From Salvia splendens (lineage: Eukaryota; Streptophyta; Magnoliopsida; Lamiales; Lamiaceae): 64,000 bases of DNA. The DNA is taken from NCBI RefSeq assembly GCF_004379255.2, contig NC_056035.1, positions 13,955,578 through 14,019,577 of the forward strand. Direction: 5' to 3'. Made by a program: the position numbers and the translations under genes. The notes under the pieces were generated by a model, which was not told the origin of the DNA, searched no databases, and saw only the letters and a program-made list of their open reading frames with translations. Below, one piece after another: positions 13,454-24,714 of the stretch (position 1 is its first letter; the number at the start of each line of letters is the position of its first letter).

Positions 13454-13840
13454 ATAGGCGTGTGATAAACTACAAACCATCTATAATACAAACTATACAA
13501 ACTTTAATCTACTCACTTAATACAATTAATCAACGGTTAATATAAGAGATTTTTCTAATGTCAACATTTCCTACAAATCTGTACACTCCGTTGACATCGA
13601 ACAATCAGAATTTGTACACCCCCGTTGACAGAATTTGTACACTCCGTTGACATCAGCCCCCGTTGACAGATTTTGTACACTCCGTTGACATCAGTCCCCC
13701 CGTTGACAGAATTTGTACACTCCGTTGACATCAGCCCCTGTTGACATCAGCCCCCGTCGACAGAATTTGTACACTCTGTTGACATCAGTTTGTAGTTTGT
13801 ATTATAGATAGGAGTTTGTATTTGATCACACCTCTCTCTC
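13454..13840. mobile_element. Short deletion derivative of the same TA-flanked family
   Basis: It starts TATAGGCGTGTGATAAACTA and ends with the inverse of GTGTGATCAAATACAAACTC, the same termini as the 2.9-kb element directly to its left. The two share a TATATA junction. The centre (13600-13790) is a minisatellite with units of roughly 37 bp, each holding two GTTGACA boxes around AATTTGTACACTCC. No coding capacity. Confidence 0.75.
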
Positions 13841-14482
13841 TATATATATATATAATTTCATCTTATTCCATAATTTAATCTATAAATTTAGTAGTATTAT
13901 TTAATTAATTAGAGGTGAATTAAAATATAAGAATTAAAAACTTTAATTGAGTAAATATAGGATGAAAATTGTAAACATTACATATTTGTGTTGTCGTTTA
14001 GCTTGTGAATTAATTCGGAGAAAAAGTATTGCAATAAAGGATTAAATCTAAATTTTAACTTAAATGAACGGAGGATAAATTAAACTCTCTATTACATTTT
14101 AAACCCAAATATAAGGCTAATTAATATATAAATTTAATAATTTAATCATAAAAAATAATTAATGGTATTGCTCTATTTAAATGTGTTTTAAAACTTCTTC
14201 AAGAAGCTAGCATTTTATTGGATCATTATTTGTCCAATTGTTTTTGCCTTCAAAAATTGTTTTTGGATTGAAGCCACTCCATCTTTCTATTTTTCCTCCA
14301 AAAAGGATATCAAAGTTTTTTCACCCAACTTGCACTTTAGATTAGGATAGATGCTATCTTTTGCACTATTGTTCACTGACAATCAAGACATAGAGAAATG
14401 CATAAATACATAGAAATTGTCCATGTTTCGATCATCTGCTACAACTCATAACAGCTGCTTAAAGTCTGTATTTTATAAAGAA
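13841..14482. other. AT-rich intergenic DNA before the UGT pseudogene
   Basis: No gene recognised. This may be the decayed promoter of the UGT94-like pseudogene that follows. Confidence 0.4.
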
Positions 14483-15718
14483 ATGAATTCCACCAAAAAC
14501 CAAAGCCCCCGTATTATCATGGTTAAGCTATGGCCAAAAAAACTCACAACAAAAAGCTTCTTCATATACTTGTGCACCACTCAAGCCACACCACACTCAC
14601 TTCCATCCAAAACAAAACTTCTCAAAACTTCATACAACTAGTTCCCCTTTCCTAAGAGGTTTCATCCGAGCTCCCTGAGAAGTTGCACACCACCAATGGC
14701 CTCCCACCCCACCTTATGGTCAAGCTGAAGGAGGCTTTTGACAAATCCGTCGAAAACAATTGAAGCCTGATCTGCTCATTTTCGATTTCCTTCAGCCATG
14801 GCCCCCTCTGCTTGCCGAAGCTGAAAACATCCCATCTTTTATTCATCACTAGTAGCTCTGTCATGTTCCACCACTTCAAGAATCCAGACACTGAGTTCCC
14901 TTACAAGAACATCAGGTTTCATGACTACACGCGAGTCTCGTTTCATGGATGAGTTGTTGGCGAATGCTAGGGACTGTAAAGAGAGAGAGAGAAGGGCTCT
15001 GTAGGAGTTAACAAGTCTTGCAAGATTGTTCTAATCAAGGGGTTTAGAGGTATTGAAGGGAGATACATTGATTATGTGTCTGGTTTGACTGGAAAGAGGT
15101 TTGTTCCTGTTGGCCCTCTTGTTCAAAAGCCCTCTATAGATGATGCTGGGAACTCAGAGGTGCTGTCGTGGCTGGACAAGAAAGAGGCGAAATCGACGGT
15201 CTTTGTCTCATTCGGGAGTGAGTACTTCCTTAGTAAGGAAGACATGGATGGGATTGCTCTTGGCTTGCTGCTATCCAAAGTTAACTTTATTTGGGTTGTG
15301 AGGTTTCCGGAAGGTGTCATGCGCAATGGTTGTCTTGAAAAGAAGTTTCCAGAAGGATTTCTTGCAAAGGTTGTTGATAGGGGTAAGATTATAGAAGGTT
15401 GGGCGCCACAGAAAAGTCCTAGTACATGGAAATGTGGAAGGGCTTGTTGGCCACTGCGGTTGGAACTCTGTGATGGAGAGCTTGAAGTTTGGAGTTCCTA
15501 TCATCGCGGTACCAATGCATCTGGACCAGCCCATTAATGCTAGGCTAGTCGAGGAGGTTAGTTTGGGGACGGAGGTGTTGAGAGACAGAGATGGGAGGCT
15601 GAATGCAGAAACCGCTGCTGCAGTCATCAATCATGTCGTGGTGGAAGATGGTGGTGGTGATGTGAGGGGGAAGGCTGATGATATTAAAACGAAGCTCAAC
15701 CAATATAAAGCTATTTGA
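14483..15718 (+). pseudogene. UDP-glycosyltransferase pseudogene, UGT94-like
   Basis: Fragments of one plant family-1 glycosyltransferase can be followed through three frames. Near the start NSTKNQSPRIIM is followed at once by the KKLTTKSFFIYLC segment, so the part that carries the GHxxP acceptor-base histidine in the family appears deleted. The middle (14640-15070) has several stops and frame changes; PDLLIFDFLQPW is still readable. From 15076 the frame is clean (VSFGSEYFLSKEDMDGIALG) up to WAPQ. There a net shift near 15410-15425 moves VGHCGWNSVMESLKFG and HLDQPINARLVEE of the sugar-donor PSPG box into another frame. The intact relative would transfer a sugar to a plant secondary metabolite glycoside. 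It is unlikely to make protein. It converges on the LRR receptor gene. Confidence 0.85.
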
Positions 15719-15984
15719 TCATACTAAATTAGCATATTGGTTGTAGTGGTGTTTTGCTTATTGTGTTGCTCTGTCTATTTAATGCAGAGACACACTACAT
15801 AAATTATATAATAACTAGCAATATTGATGCTAAAGTTATGTCAAAGTTCTTTATATATAATTATGCATAGGCAGACAAGATTATATTACATTGATCAGAA
15901 AAGATCAAACCAAAATACAAGCTTCCCTTGTTTCAAAACATTGACAGAATGAGGATGTGAACACAGGTTCAGACAGGAACTGAA

Positions 15985-18707
15985 CTAAGCAACATCAGCA
16001 GACAACTCCAAACCTTGAAAAGTAGTGGTTTCAAGTGACTGGAGTGCTTTGACAACTTCAGCCATTGATGGCCTCTTCTCCGGCATCACACAAGTGCAAC
16101 GTAGCCCAATTTCTAGGGCTTCGAGCATCTGCTGCAAATGCTGGGAGGATCTTGAGATATTGGGATCAAGAACTTTGAGGGAGCCATTGGTTATGTTGAT
16201 CTTTCTTCTTACCCACTTCACAACGTCAAGTGTAGGATCCTCCGGTTCCGTTTCTACTGCTAGTCGACCTGTTAGGAGCTCTAACAGGACGACACCAAAG
16301 CTGTATGTGTCAATCTGCTCCGTGGCCTTCTTTGTGTGACCATATTCTGCTCAATACAATATGAGAAAAAATCAGCCAACAACGTAAAACCAAAAGCCAG
16401 CATCTAAGAGAATTGCTTAATACCTGGTGCCAAATAGCAGGATGTTGCAGGTTCTGAAGAAACTACTGACTGAAATACGTTCTCTCCGATGATCCTGTCC
16501 AAGGAAAAATCCGTGAGCTTTGGCTGGAAATCAGCATCAAGAAGCACGTTGTTCGACTTCAAATTTCTATGCAGCAAATGTGGGAGGTAATCCTTGTGAA
16601 GATAAACCAGTCCTTGAGCAATGCCGATGGCAATCTTGAGCCTCAAACTCCATGGAAAATCGAGGTCGGGTTTTCCAAGAAGATCACCGAGGCTTCCCTT
16701 TGGCAGGTACTCATATATCAAGAATATGGAATCATCAGAGTGGCAGAAACCAAGAATCTTCACAATGTTTTTGTGTCTGATCTTTGCTAGAGTCTTGACC
16801 TCATTTTGCAGAGCTTTTGAAGACTGGCTGGCAAAATTCAGTATCTTCTTCACAGCAACAAGCTCACCACTTGGTAAGGTGATAACATAGACCCTCCCGA
16901 TATCCCCACCACCACCACGGGCTGTCTTCTCATCCATCGACAAAAGCAAGTCGTGCTCAGTGACTCTAAGTGGGTAAAAGAACACTGATCTCCACATCCC
17001 TAACTGAGCTCTCTGCTTGTGCGACCTCATTAGATAGAATCCAAACGCCAAGACTAAAAGGGCAAAAGCTAGGGTTATAATAACTAAAGCACAGGTCAGT
17101 TTAGCGAAGCTGGATGGTTTGAGCTTTGGCTTGTCATCACCTAAACAACCATGGGGAAGCCCCGGCCCACATAACCCGGCGTTTCCCTCTAAATACGAGG
17201 CTGGCAGGCCTGAAATCAACGAGGCCGGAACTCTGCCAGATAGCTTGTTGAAAGACACATTAAAGAGAGCAAGCTTGAGCTTTTCAAGCTCATGAGGAAT
17301 TAAACCAGTCAGATTGTTTTCAGAAAGATCCAGGTATGTTAGCACAGGAAGATCAGCCAGAGATTCAGGGATCTCACCTACAAAACTGTTGCTCGCCAAA
17401 GACAACGACACCAGCTTCCTACAGTTTTTCACCTCCGGAATCCTCCCGGAGAGAGAGTTGTGGGAGAGGTTGATGATGCTCATGACAGGCGAATCACAGA
17501 AATTCGGAGGGAGATCTCCATACAAACGATTCAATGAGGCAGAGAATCTGTACAAGCTTCGAACTCTGCCAACGCCCTGAGGAAACCGGCTGGTAAAACT
17601 GTTGTTATCGATCTGAACATGCTCAAGCTGAGCAGCTTGTGAGATCGAATCAGGGATTTCACCACTAAACATATTGTTTTCAGCTCTGATGAGCTTGATT
17701 TTAGGCAGTGACCACAACCAAGAAGGAAAGTTTCCACTAAAACCATTGTTATGAACCTCAAACCTCTCAAGATTCTTGCATTCACTGATCAAATCATTTG
17801 GCACCAATCCATTAAAGAAATTTGTGTGCAAACTCAAACTCACGAGACCCTTAGCTTCACAAACCCCATCAGGAAATGGCCCAGAAAGCTTGTTTTGTGA
17901 AACATCAAAAGAAACTAAATTTGGGAGTAACAACTCAATCTGAGGCAAAACACCAGTGAGATTATTTTGAGAAAGGTCTAAAACCATCAAACTCTTCAAC
18001 CCACTAAAAAGATCTGGTATTTCACCATAAAAACCAGAGCTTTGCAACGAAAGCTGCTCAAGTTTACTTAGCTCACCAATAGCAACAGGAATTTGACTAA
18101 CCAAGAATGTATTATGTGACAAATCAAGAACCACAAGCTCACTAAAATTCTCAAAAACCACAGGAACACTACCTGAGAGCAAGTTGCTGCCCAAGTCAAG
18201 AACTCTAAGCTGTTGCAGCAAGCCAATATTTGCTGGGATTTCTCCCTCAATGTGATTTCTGCTGAAATCCAGAATCTCCAAAGTCTTAAACTGAGAAATT
18301 TGCTGTGGGATTGTGCCCCAAATGAGATTGTCACTGACATTCAAAGTTACCAAAGACTCACATTCAGAGAGGTGGAGTGGGATAGGCTGGTTAAAGAAGT
18401 TATTAGCAAGATTGAGATGAGCAAGGCTAGGAAGGTTGCATATGGAAGCAGAGATTTCACCAGAAAGATTCGAGCTTTGAAGATTGAGAGAAGTAACCAG
18501 AAATGGAGCTGCATTTGTGCAAGAAACCCCAGTCCAGTTACAATGGTGAAGTGATGAAGCGTTGGACCAGCCAGATAGAATGTTCAAAGGGTCATCAATG
18601 GAGTTCTTGAACTGGAGCAAGATTTCTGGCTCAGAAACTGCTGAGGTGAGAAGAAGAAGTGAGAATGATAGTGAGAGAAAGAGATAGTGGGTGCAGGCGG
18701 TGGCCAT
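15985..18707 (-). CDS. LRR receptor-like kinase, probably catalytically inactive (At5g06940 type), 881 aa
   Basis: Two exons on the minus strand, 18707-16424 and 16346-15985, join GCACCAG|GTATTAAG to TTGAGCAG|AATATGG and give 881 codons in frame (CYLAPEYGHTKKAT). Order: signal peptide 1-25, LRRNT_2 domain with the CNWTGVSC cap, about 20 plant LRRs, a transmembrane helix near 534-559, and a kinase-like domain. The kinase keeps the beta-3 lysine (VAVKK, about 620), but the glycine loop is degenerate (GGGGDIGRV), HRD reads HRN (713-715) and DFG reads DFS (733-735). The Arabidopsis relative At5g06940 is also described as probably inactive. It should act at the plasma membrane as a scaffold or co-receptor. 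Ligand and partners cannot be told from the sequence. Confidence 0.93.
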
Positions 18708-19979
18708 TGGAAATTGGAGGGGAGAGAGTGAGTGAGGGTTTGGTGCTACTTCGCTTAAGGGATTTCAGATTTTTTTTTCATTACAGTAGTGTTTGGAATG
18801 TTTCAATGTTGGTATAGAGATTTGCGGGAGAGAATGCAATTAATATATGGAGATAGGAATACTGAGATTTGAGAACGAATGAATTGTTGTTTTCAACCGC
18901 ACCTAGTCAACATAAAGCTAATACAGCTTGGAGTTGGACCCTTTTTGAAGGCTACGAAGTCAATGGAGACAAGAAACAAAGATTAGCAAAATTTAACTTA
19001 TTTTGTTTGATTACTAGATATAACTACAATCATCATATTGTAAAATTAACTAAATTTCAAAGGTTTTGGAATCATGACCAATTTAATAAGGATGACAGCT
19101 CAAACAAAAAAAAGGTCGAGCATCCAAGGATGTGTGTCTGAGAAAGAGAACTTTCATAAATAGAGGTTTGGCTTTGGCGCATGGATTTCAGAAAGGAAGC
19201 TATGTTTTCTAATTTTGCAGAAATAAACGGTGGTTTGCTTTGACATTATATTTCTCAAAATAAGGAATCCAATGCGACATCTAGTCATACAAATTTAGGG
19301 ATTTTGTTCTTGTTCCGTGTCTATAGGATTTGACCTTACACCAACCTATAATAGTATTATTGATTTATTTCATGAAAAATCCGTGATTTTTTTGACTTTC
19401 AGAAATGAACTTTCTACTACTATTAAATTTCGCAATTTTGCATCTATGTCAAGGGCATATAATGATATAAGCATATCTGTTGATTTTATGCAAATTCAAG
19501 AAATACTTGATTATGCTCAAACTAAAAGAATAGTTTGAAAATGAGATGCAATATAGAAAAGCTCGGAGGGGACTTATAGGTAGTAAGGAAAGCAATTAAA
19601 TAGATCATCAAAAGAAATTACTGTTACCAAATTTATTCAAATTCGGGCAAAAACGAATTTGTGAATAAGCAAGAAAAATTACGAAATACTAATAGTAATT
19701 AAAAAACGGCTCAAAAATAAAGTGAAAATAAAATAAAATAATTAACAGTCTTGTGACAGAAATGTGATTAAAAGACGAGCTATATTATTGCGTATCCGTG
19801 AATTCCTCTAGCTTCTTCACGTAAAGACAACATACACTTGATTTATTTATTTATTTATTAACTTTTTGTTTGATGTTATTTATTTATTTATTAACTTTTT
19901 GTTTGATGTCCCAAGTAAGATGATCTTTTTCTTGGGCGTCATGAGAATTTATATAATTTTATTTTATGTATAAATTATA
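18708..19979. other. Promoter and upstream intergenic DNA of the LRR receptor gene
   Basis: The roughly 80 bp next to the ATG should be 5' UTR and promoter for the minus-strand gene. A 33-bp unit (TATTTA run plus ACTTTTTGTTTGATGT) is duplicated in tandem at 19842-19908. No other feature recognised. Confidence 0.5.
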
Positions 19980-20158
19980 CTCCCTCCGTCTCGAGTTACT
20001 CGCTCATTTCCTTTTCGGCACGGAGATTAAGGAATGAGTGTATAGGAAAGTAAAAAATGACGGCTGTAGGTGAAAATTTATACTAAAAATGGAAAGAGTG
20101 CAAGTAACTTGAGACGCCCAAAAAGGAAATACGTGCAAGTAGTGCGGGACGGAGGGAG
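19980..20158. mobile_element. Stowaway MITE
   Basis: Left end CTCCCTCCGTCTCGAGTTAC and right end GTGCGGGACGGAGGGAG form a terminal inverted repeat with TA on both sides. GTTACTCGC is mirrored by GTGCAAGTAGTGC. Non-coding, about 180 bp. Confidence 0.85.
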
Positions 20159-20160
20159 TA

Positions 20161-20944
20161 GATAATAAAGTAAGAGATAAAATAAAATAGAGATAAAAGT
20201 GTGTTTATTTATAGTAATATGTCATCTATGTTGGGACAAACAAAAAAACGAAAGTGGGTTATCTTTAGTGAGACGGAGGAAATATACATGTAAAACACAA
20301 AGCTATCACAAATTAATTAACATGATAAGAAATAAATATATCAGATGCAAAATGATATTTGAAACGTACGCGACAACAAATCTACAAACCTTACCAACAA
20401 GTGAAATTCATAATACTCCTTATACTATGTTTGCTTTGACGTAATACTAAAAAAATTCAGGTAATTACGAAAATTCCCATGAACATGGTATAATCTTGAA
20501 CTCAAGGTAGACTGCTATAATTTCATACTCAAAACATTTCTCTTCGATTATAAAACTTCTATACCCTCAATGTAACAGTTCGATCCTTAAATTGATAGTT
20601 GTAATTCCACATGCCAACACAAATCTTTATAGTGTGTTTCATCCTTACACACTCTATCTGAAAAACTTCTTAGGAGTCCCTCCCTCTCTCACATTTTTTC
20701 TAAAAAACTAACCAGGATAACTCAATTTAGACTTGCGTCAAGTTAATTACAGGCTTAATCTTAAAGTTCTTACGAGATGAGCGACAAAAAAAAAGATGAT
20801 ATCTTGTTAGTATAAGTAGCATCTATCAAATATGCGAAACTATAATTGAATATGCATTCACATACCTATATATTCTCGGAGTTCCTCTATTTATTGTGTG
20901 TTTCAATTCATTCATACACCCTTCCATTTAGATTCAATAGAAGT
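20161..20944. other. AT-rich intergenic DNA
   Basis: No gene recognised. The last bases (GAAGT at 20940-20944) form the left target duplication of the TRIM array. Confidence 0.5.
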
Positions 20945-21843
20945 TGTTGGGTTACAAACTCATCCTATATCGGATGAGGGAGGAAAGTTGGAAGATGAGT
21001 TGGAAGGTGTATATAATTCCTGTCCAACCCCAATTAGTTTGAGGCCTTTTGGGAGTGACCCAAAAACAAATCCGTGTGGGCTTGACTCAAAGCGGACAAT
21101 ATCAAACTAATGTTGCAGTCGACGATCCTAACAAGTGGTATCAGAGCCCAGGTGGCTATGAGTCGTGCCTGGATGAGCCCCGGTTAGGGTCGGTCCCTGA
21201 AGGACTCAGAGTTAGAGTCGGGCCCAGGATGACCCAGGGGCCAGGGCTGGAACGACCCATGTTCGTGTCGACAGCGTTCCCAATGTGGTCTCGGTTTAAG
21301 GGGAGGTTTGTTGGGTTACAAACCAGTCCCACATCGGATGAGAGAGAGAAGTTGGAAGGTGTATATAATTCCTGTCCAACCCCAATTAGTTTGAGGCCTT
21401 TTGGGAGTGATCCAAAAACAAATCCGTGCGGCTTGACCCAAAGCGGACAATATCAAACTAATGTTGCAGTCGACGGTCCTAACAAGTGGTATCAGAGCCA
21501 GGTGGTTTTGGGTCGTGCCTGGATGAGCTTCGGTTAGGGTTGGGCCCTAAAGGACTCGAGGTAGAGTCGTGCCAGTAGACCCAGGGGCCAGGGCTGGAAC
21601 GACCCATGTTCGTGTCGATTGCATTCCCGATGTGGTCTCGGTTTGAGGGGAGGTTTGTTGGGTTACAAACCCATCCTACATCGGATGAGGGAGGAAAGTT
21701 GGAAGGTGAGTTGGAAGGTGTATATAATTCATGTCTAACCCCAATTAGTTTGAGGCCTTTTGGGAGTGACCCAAAAACAAATCCGTGCGGCTTGACCCAA
21801 AACGGGCAATATCAAACTAATGTTGCAGTCGACGGTGCTAACA
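20945..21843 (+). mobile_element. Tandem TRIM retrotransposon (LTR-internal-LTR-internal-LTR)
   Basis: Three near-identical LTRs at 20945-21133, 21309-21484 and 21656-21843 each start TGTTGGGTTACAAAC and end in AACA. Two internal segments of about 175 and 171 bp start with the initiator-tRNA-Met primer site TGGTATCAGAGCC and end with the polypurine GAGGGGAGGTT. A 5-bp duplication GAAGT flanks the outer LTRs (20940-20944 and 21844-21848), so the double unit either inserted as one or grew by unequal exchange after insertion. LTR2 lacks about 12 bp present in LTR1 and LTR3. The size and total lack of coding fit a terminal-repeat retrotransposon in miniature. Confidence 0.92.
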
Positions 21844-21848
21844 GAAGT

Positions 21849-23091
21849 AACAAATTGTGGGTGCCTATTCACCACTTAACATTCACTCTTTAAGAGTTGC
21901 TCTTTGTCCTTACCACTGATGATAGTTTCCTACTTTTACCAAAGACCCAAGACATATTACATGATTACATCCAATTTGAAGGTAAACTAATTGATATGGC
22001 CAATGTATACACAAAATATAATATTCATAATTTAGATATTTCATATTTTATCCACAAGTTTAATATAGAGTGAATATGACAGGAGTGTATTATGAAGATA
22101 TAGATAGATCTACTATTATCCAGACAAATACACTACTCTTCACTTCACCGATAATTTTATCTCATACTATTATATCATCCCTCCCCTCTATTTAGAGAGA
22201 CAAAAGTCAAACAATACGAAATTACTTCTCTTATTGATTAGTATTGAATGAAGTGATAGTTTTATTTATGTGAAAAGAAAAATGGAGAAGACAAAAAACA
22301 CGTAACTTTAATATTGCTATCTTTATTGACAATGCCATGCGTTATAGGCTACAATTATGAATTAATTGAACACTGCATATATGTAGGGTAGTGCAACTTA
22401 TATGTAGCAACAAAATTCATAATTAAGAAAGATGCAGTGAATTTTATGGTTTGCTTTTTATCATTAATTTTCTGACTACTTTCATTTAGTAGCATTATCG
22501 CACCCTATGATTGATTCCACATGAAAATCTGGCAAATAATTACTTACAAATATCATTATTGTTCAGCAGAACATATTTGTAAATTGTTTCACTGTGAATA
22601 AAATAACTACAGGGCATATGATTAATTCTCTTGTGAATGTTACAATATAAACTAGCAATATTCAATTTAGAAAAAGCTATCTTTTTTGTGTTTCTTTTAT
22701 GTCTCATTGAAATCATTTAGTCGGTGGAATGTGAATTTGTGAAAGTCATGTATCCATTTGTCCGTATAAATAGTCTTCTTTTAATAGACCACATGAATTT
22801 TAATATAAAATTAGTAAATATAGATTGGAGAAAGTGAGCAAAGTAGAAAAAAAAAGATTAAGTAGATGAGATGAATATAAAAATAGGTAAAGTAGGATAA
22901 TTAATCATGAAAAGCTTGTATTTTTTGACATGAGACTGATTTTAGTGAATGGATTAAAATGAAAAGATGAGACTATTTTTTGTAGAACAAGAAAGAAGTA
23001 TATGACATGAAACTAAACAACCAAAGTTGAATAAGTGAATCTTCTGTGCTCAAACAAGGGTTAATATCAGCAAAAAAACTCTAGAAATCAT
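21849..23091. other. AT-rich intergenic DNA with a possible MITE relic
   Basis: No gene recognised. Near 22747 CATTTGTCCGTATAAATAGTC is loosely mirrored near 22996 by GACTATTTTTTGTAGAACAAG, perhaps a worn Stowaway copy of about 250 bp. Low confidence. Confidence 0.35.
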
Positions 23092-23369
23092 GAGCATCCA
23101 CAATGGGGGCCGCCCTATAGGGCGCCCTATGCTCCGTCACATCACCATTCTATCCTCCTACCTTGCACCTGCAGTGGGACGCCCTAAAGTCCACTCTATA
23201 GTTTTCACTACTATTTTATTAATTAATTTTATGTTTTCAAATATGTCATGCAAAATAATAAAAAAAAAACACCACGATTTAAAGGCAAATCCTACACTAC
23301 ATGATTAAAAAAAAAGTTACTAAAGTTAGAAATAAAAAACAAGTTCACTACAGATAAAAATGGCATACT

Positions 23370-24453
23370 CTACATCATTCCCAATTTGCGGCGCAGATCA
23401 TCGATCATCCACTTGAAGTATTCGGCTTCGCCCGGGTCCTCGCACTGCCTGAGGGCGTGGTCCGTGTCCAACAACGTCCTCCGGTTGGCGGCCGCCACCA
23501 ACTCCGCGTAGGCATGTCCCGTAGCCGAAGTCGGGGCCGGGGTCGGGGCGGGGGCTTGTGAGGATGTCGTCTTCGCCTTGCCCTTGTTCTTGGCAGCCTT
23601 GCTGCCAATGAGACGCCGGGAGAACATCGGTGTGCCGGAACTCTCATCCTAGTACATCGGCTGGTTGAGGTCCATCGGAGGTGCGCTGCTGTCGCTGCTC
23701 GTATAATCACCGGCGGCGGTGTTCTTCGTCCTCTTCGCCGCAGCCGATAGGGGCAGAATCCCTCCTTGGAACTTCTGTTTGTCCTTTAAGAGGAGCCAGG
23801 AGTTGTAATGCTTGAAATCGTCGTACAATGAAATGTACGACGCAAGTGCTCTATTGAGCACATCAGTCAAACTCTCGCCGCTGCCCTGCTCCCTCAAGCA
23901 CTTCTTGTACTCCGATGAGAACAAATTGACATGCTTCTTCACTTGATCCAAGTGCTTGCGGAGCAGCTCCCTATAGCGGTTGTAGGCGGCCGCCGGCTTG
24001 GCCTCGTTGTAGCGATCAGCGATGCACTCCCAATACGCGATTTGCTTTTGGTTGTTGGCAAACACCGGGTCCTCTAAAATATCAATCCAACACTTCGTCA
24101 AGACAATGATTTCATTCGGGTTGTAGTTCGTCCTCCTTGGGGCGAATTCTTCATTCTTCTCCGGAAGCGGCAACTTCTGGGCTCTTTGCATGTTCCGCTT
24201 CATCTTGGTGGCCGAGCCCGAGGCGGCAGCGAGGGCGGCGGAGCCTGAGGCGCGGGCGCGGGCGCGGGGTGGGGCGGGGGGCGCGGGTGGGAGACGGCTC
24301 CATGTCTGACAGCCCGTACGAATCAGAGCTGAAATCGGGATCGTACTGGGTGTTGGAGTCGAAGGGCCGATATTCATCAGGGTCTGTACCCGGCCACCGT
24401 GCACCACCACCGAACATCAGACTATTCGAACTTGGGATATCACCGGAATTCAT
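23370..24453 (-). pseudogene. PIF/Harbinger ORF1 (Myb/SANT-like, NAM-associated type), broken
   Basis: The minus-strand ATG at 24453 (MNSGDIPSSN) opens a frame that slips near 24250-24330, in a GC-rich Pro/Arg tract, into the main frame with RRTNYNPNEIIVLTKCWIDI. This is the trihelix/Myb-like fold of PIF ORF1 proteins often mis-annotated as glutathione S-transferase T3-like. A single in-frame TAG at 23649-23651 separates the C-terminal helical part (DTDHALRQCEDPGEAEYFKW). In PIF/Harbinger elements ORF1 helps bind DNA and import the transposase. With a frameshift and a stop this copy should be dead. No transposase ORF is present in the element. Confidence 0.75.
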
Positions 24454-24714
24454 TTTGTAATAAGTGATATAGAGAGAATGGGAAGAAAGAGTGAATGGAA
24501 GAGTATATATATATAAATTTTGAAGAATTAAAAAAAATGTAAAACGCGTTGCATTGTCCGCGGTATCGTCCGCGTCGCCCGCAGTGGGGCGGACGATACC
24601 GCGGACGATGCATCCTCCAATACCTATCATCCGCGGATGAAGCATAGGGCGCGGACGATGCATCGGGCATCATCCTCATGGCTATAGTGGCAGACGATAA
24701 TCCGCCTAATGCAT

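Noticed and set aside
20945..21843. Three short frames with shared peptide (PTPISLRPFGSDPKTNPCG)
   Set aside because: These are translations of the three TRIM LTRs, which are non-coding repeats.
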